From positions 30,698,761-30,762,760 of the forward strand of contig JAVTVX010000012.1 of assembly GCA_033439265.1 (NCBI GenBank): DNA of 64,000 nucleotides, read 5' to 3'. Under the pieces are notes generated by a model. It saw only the letters and a program-made list of their open reading frames with translations, was not told where the DNA came from and ran no database searches. Both the position numbers and the translations under genes were made by a program. The stretch is from Dillenia suffruticosa. Lineage: Eukaryota; Streptophyta; Magnoliopsida; Dilleniales; Dilleniaceae. Below are positions 60,781-64,000 of the stretch, piece after piece; positions within the stretch are counted from its first letter, which is position 1; every line of letters begins with the position of its first letter.

Positions 60781-61260
60781 ATCTTCTTCCAAATATTCAT
60801 CAATGGTACGAGAGCTTGAGGTTTATTACATACTTATTGACTGTTAATAATTCATATTTGACTATGGTAGAATGAATTACTGATATCAAATTTTGAAAAA
60901 TATGATTAATAAGTAATCATGATCACTTGCGATTAATAAAGATGGTTAGGATGTTTTGTCAGAAGGGCACCTATTGCCTAAAAAATTTGAATATTAAGTG
61001 TGACCATTGTGACCACTCCAATTTCCTGGAAACATTCTAATTTATTGATATGTGATTATAAGTGATGAATTAAAATGAAAGGTATTTTTAAATAATATTA
61101 TATGGAATGCTCGTTTTTGTATACGAATGGATTTGATTATATATGTTATTAGTATCTGTTTAGTTCGTTTTTGCATGAATAAATTATTTTGTTATAATAT
61201 TGATTTAGAAATACCTACTCATGATTGAATATGCTAATAATGGATAAACAATTGCATGAT
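60781..61260. other. AT-rich spacer, nothing recognised
   Basis: Possibly includes the decayed LTR or leader of the copia fragment to the right, but no LTR pair can be shown in the window. Confidence 0.4.
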
Positions 61261-64000
61261 ATAAATCACAACAGTCACAAAAGGGTATCGTAGCTGAATT
61301 GAAAAAAAGTCTAAAACTTGACGATGATAATTACACCATAGCAGTAAAAGGTTTAATTCATTTTGATAGAGCAAGAATCATTAGATACTATATCTCAAAT
61401 GGTTAATGAACCAACTCAGAACTCCATTGAAGGAGAGAAGAGGAATACGAGACCTTCAGAAGGAAGAATACGACCTTAACTTGTATAACATTGTTTAGTA
61501 CATTGATTGACGAGTTAATGGTAGATTTTGCTGTACTTGAGTCTGCTAAGGACATATGAAATGTGGTGAAAAACAATTATGGAGCTATTTCTTTAGAGAA
61601 ATAGGGAGAGGGATAATTCTCAGATTCGAAGAAGAATAATAATAATATAAGTCATCATTTGCATGAAATGTCATGCATAATCTCAAACTTAAGACCATTC
61701 AGGCATACTCTTATACATGAACAGCAAGTTCAGCTGTAATTCGATCCTCTGCCAGATGATGAGTGGCAAATGATGAAAGTCAATTTATATCACAGTGTGG
61801 AAATAAAGACTTTTGATAATATCACACGACATCTACTTCTAGAAACAAAAGTAATGGGTATTAAGAATTTTTCAAAAGTATATGTTGCTGAGAAATCTTT
61901 ATTTATCACGAAAGAGAAGAAAAAATTCAAGTAAAAGGTTTTCAAGAACAAATCAAAGAAATTCAAAAGAAATGGAAAAAGTTAAACCAAGGATTTAAGT
62001 AAAATCAAATACTTTAACTGTAACAAAAAATAGCACTTTGAAAAAAATTGCAAAGAGGTAAAGAAGGTATATATTTATATTGTCTCGTTTGTACAAATTT
62101 TGTCATGTAATTTTATGATAAAGAAATTGGGATTTGTAGAATTCCAATGGATAATCCACATGTGTTGTTCGTGATTGATGTCTTATATACCTAAAATGAG
62201 AAATTTAATCTTTTTTCATATTTGTTGTAATTTGGTTTTCGTTTGAATTTCTTTGATAATAAACTCGATATATATTGAAATGATAGCAAAGTTTGCTCTT
62301 ATTTCTTATATGATAATTTATTTCCATTAAATGATAATGTAAATGATAATACATTTGGTTGTCACATAATTGACTCAAATGATGATAATATTTGGCATGC
62401 AAGACTCGGACATATTGAAATAAGGAAAATGAAAAATATAGCCAAATGGGACTTACTTGATTCTCTATTAAATGTTAATATCTCAACATGTGAGTATTGT
62501 ATCGTTAGAAACATAGCCGAGAAATCATTTACAAATTGAATAACAAGTTAATATCTATTGCATTTAATGGTTCTATGAATATAACATCTAAATTAGGGTT
62601 TGCATATTTCATTACATTTTTAGATAACTATACTTGATTCACCCATATGTATTTATTAAAATATAAAAATGAAACTTTGTATTGCTTTAATATATATACA
62701 ATTGGTTTTCAAGATCAAAAGGAATAATGGTGCTATTAAAAGATACAAAATATGATTGGTTGATAAGAGGTACACACAAAAATAAGGTATTGATTACGAA
62801 GATACATCATCGTCTATTGTGAAAATTGCATCTATCAAATTGCTACCGGCAAAAGTTGTTGCAAAATTGTATTTAGAATTATATCAAATGAATGTAAAAA
62901 TAACCTTTCTTAACGGTGATTTGAGTGAAGAAATGCAAATGCAACAATCAGATGGTTTTGTTATAAAAGTATATGAATTCAAAGTATAAAAATTTAAGAA
63001 GTTTATATATGGCCTGAAATAAATTTCAACATAATATTACTTGAAGTTTCATAAATTTGTATTGTATATTAGATTCAATATGTTCGATAAAGATCATTGT
63101 ATGTGTGTTAAGGATAAGTTTGTAATCATGTCATCATATATTGATGACATACCATTATTTAGTAACGATTTAAGTTTTGAAAATAATGTCAAGATATAAC
63201 TTTTATCCAAATTTGATAAGAAAGATTTTGGTAAAACTATCTATATTCTTAGAATTATGATTCTAAAAATAGGTTGAAAATGTTATTAATATTATATCAA
63301 AAACCTGAATATTGATGACATTCTTCAATATTTTAATATGCAAAACTCAAAATTAAAGAATATCCATATTGCTCACAGTAGTAATATTAGTGAAGCCACA
63401 TGTCTAAGTACACCAAAAGGGAAGAAAGAAATGGAAAAGGTTTCACATTTGAATGCCATTGGAAGCCAAGTATACACTATCTACAAGGCCAAATATTAGC
63501 AAAGTCATTGACCTATTAGCTCGATACTCATCCAATGTTGAAATAGAGTATCAGAAGTATATTAATAAAATCTTTCGATATCTCACCGGAATGAAATATT
63601 ATTGGTTATGTTAACAAAGTAGTAATTCAGTGTTACAATAAGATATTGATGCAAATTTGTGGAGGTGATAGAGATGTGTACAAGTTTATATCAAGTAATA
63701 TTTTTCTGCTTAATAATGAAACTATCTCTAGAAGTGGCAAAAAGTATATTTGTATAATATCATCAACAATGGATACTAATTTTATTGCTAGAGAAGCAAC
63801 CATCAAAGAATGCTTATGGCTTGGTCGTTTCCTTAAACCATTTAGGTGTAGTGACATCTAATAATATACCAATTATTATTTATTGTAATATATAGTAGTT
63901 TTGGCGTATATTAAGAATGCAAAATATCATAGAAATATCAAACATGTAAGGATAAGATATAACTTTGTTAGAGATGCAATTAAAGAAATGGAAGTAAAAA
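61261..64000 (+). mobile_element. Ty1/copia LTR retrotransposon fragment, plus strand, heavily decayed, cut by window end
   Basis: Plus-strand remnants in copia order: gag (about 61300-62060) with a knuckle remnant (FNCNK), a pre-integrase stretch (NIWHARLGHIE, about 62390), reverse transcriptase (QMNVKITFLNGDL about 62885, IDDIP about 63140) and RNase H (ISSTMDTNFIA about 63760). Many breaks, at least ten, interrupt the frames. It resembles the two other copia elements in this window in protein sequence. Age cannot be estimated because no LTR pair is present. Confidence 0.8.

Overview
This is nuclear DNA from a eudicot plant. It is AT-rich, holds intron-bearing host genes, and its transposable elements are all plant types: Ty1/copia and Ty3/gypsy LTR elements, LINEs with a C-terminal RNase H, tRNA-derived SINEs and CACTA-type ends. 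The host proteins read closely like plant families known from Arabidopsis. The species cannot be named from the sequence alone.

Region 1-8.7 kb is a nested transposon graveyard. A CACTA-type end (1-133) lies inside an LTR of a deleted minus-strand LTR element (134-1681). That element abuts a LINE fragment with RNase H and a poly(A) tail (1682-3078). Further CACTA-like elements, decayed LINE and SINE pieces, and a tiny 5' fragment of U2 snRNA between perfect 12-bp direct repeats follow.

Region 8.7-24.5 kb holds two related copia elements in opposite orientation: an old minus-strand copy (about 8681-16498) and a younger plus-strand copy (16736-24475, 5-bp target duplication TATAT). Both carry an extra, apparently homologous coding stretch between the 5' LTR and gag.

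Region 26-40.5 kb is gene-bearing. An intronless F-box/kelch gene (27037-28257, orthologue of Arabidopsis At1g30090) is followed by a small gene for an OEP7-like chloroplast outer-envelope protein. A very young Ty3/gypsy chromovirus (32347-37630) with near-identical 383-bp LTRs and a perfect GTAGC target duplication splits the OEP7-like coding sequence.

Region 40.7-57.2 kb is a complete CULLIN4 gene on the minus strand: 17 exons encoding 836 residues. Its 6.4-kb first intron holds a LINE fragment, a SINE, a U6 snRNA pseudogene and a tandem duplication. CUL4 is the scaffold of CRL4 (DDB1-based) ubiquitin ligases. The F-box/kelch protein is a likely substrate adaptor for CUL1-based SCF ligases, so both genes concern ubiquitination, but nothing suggests they act together.

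Region 57.2-64 kb is intergenic, with a SINE, a CACTA-like element full of short palindromes (59292-60780) and a heavily decayed plus-strand copia element running off the right edge.
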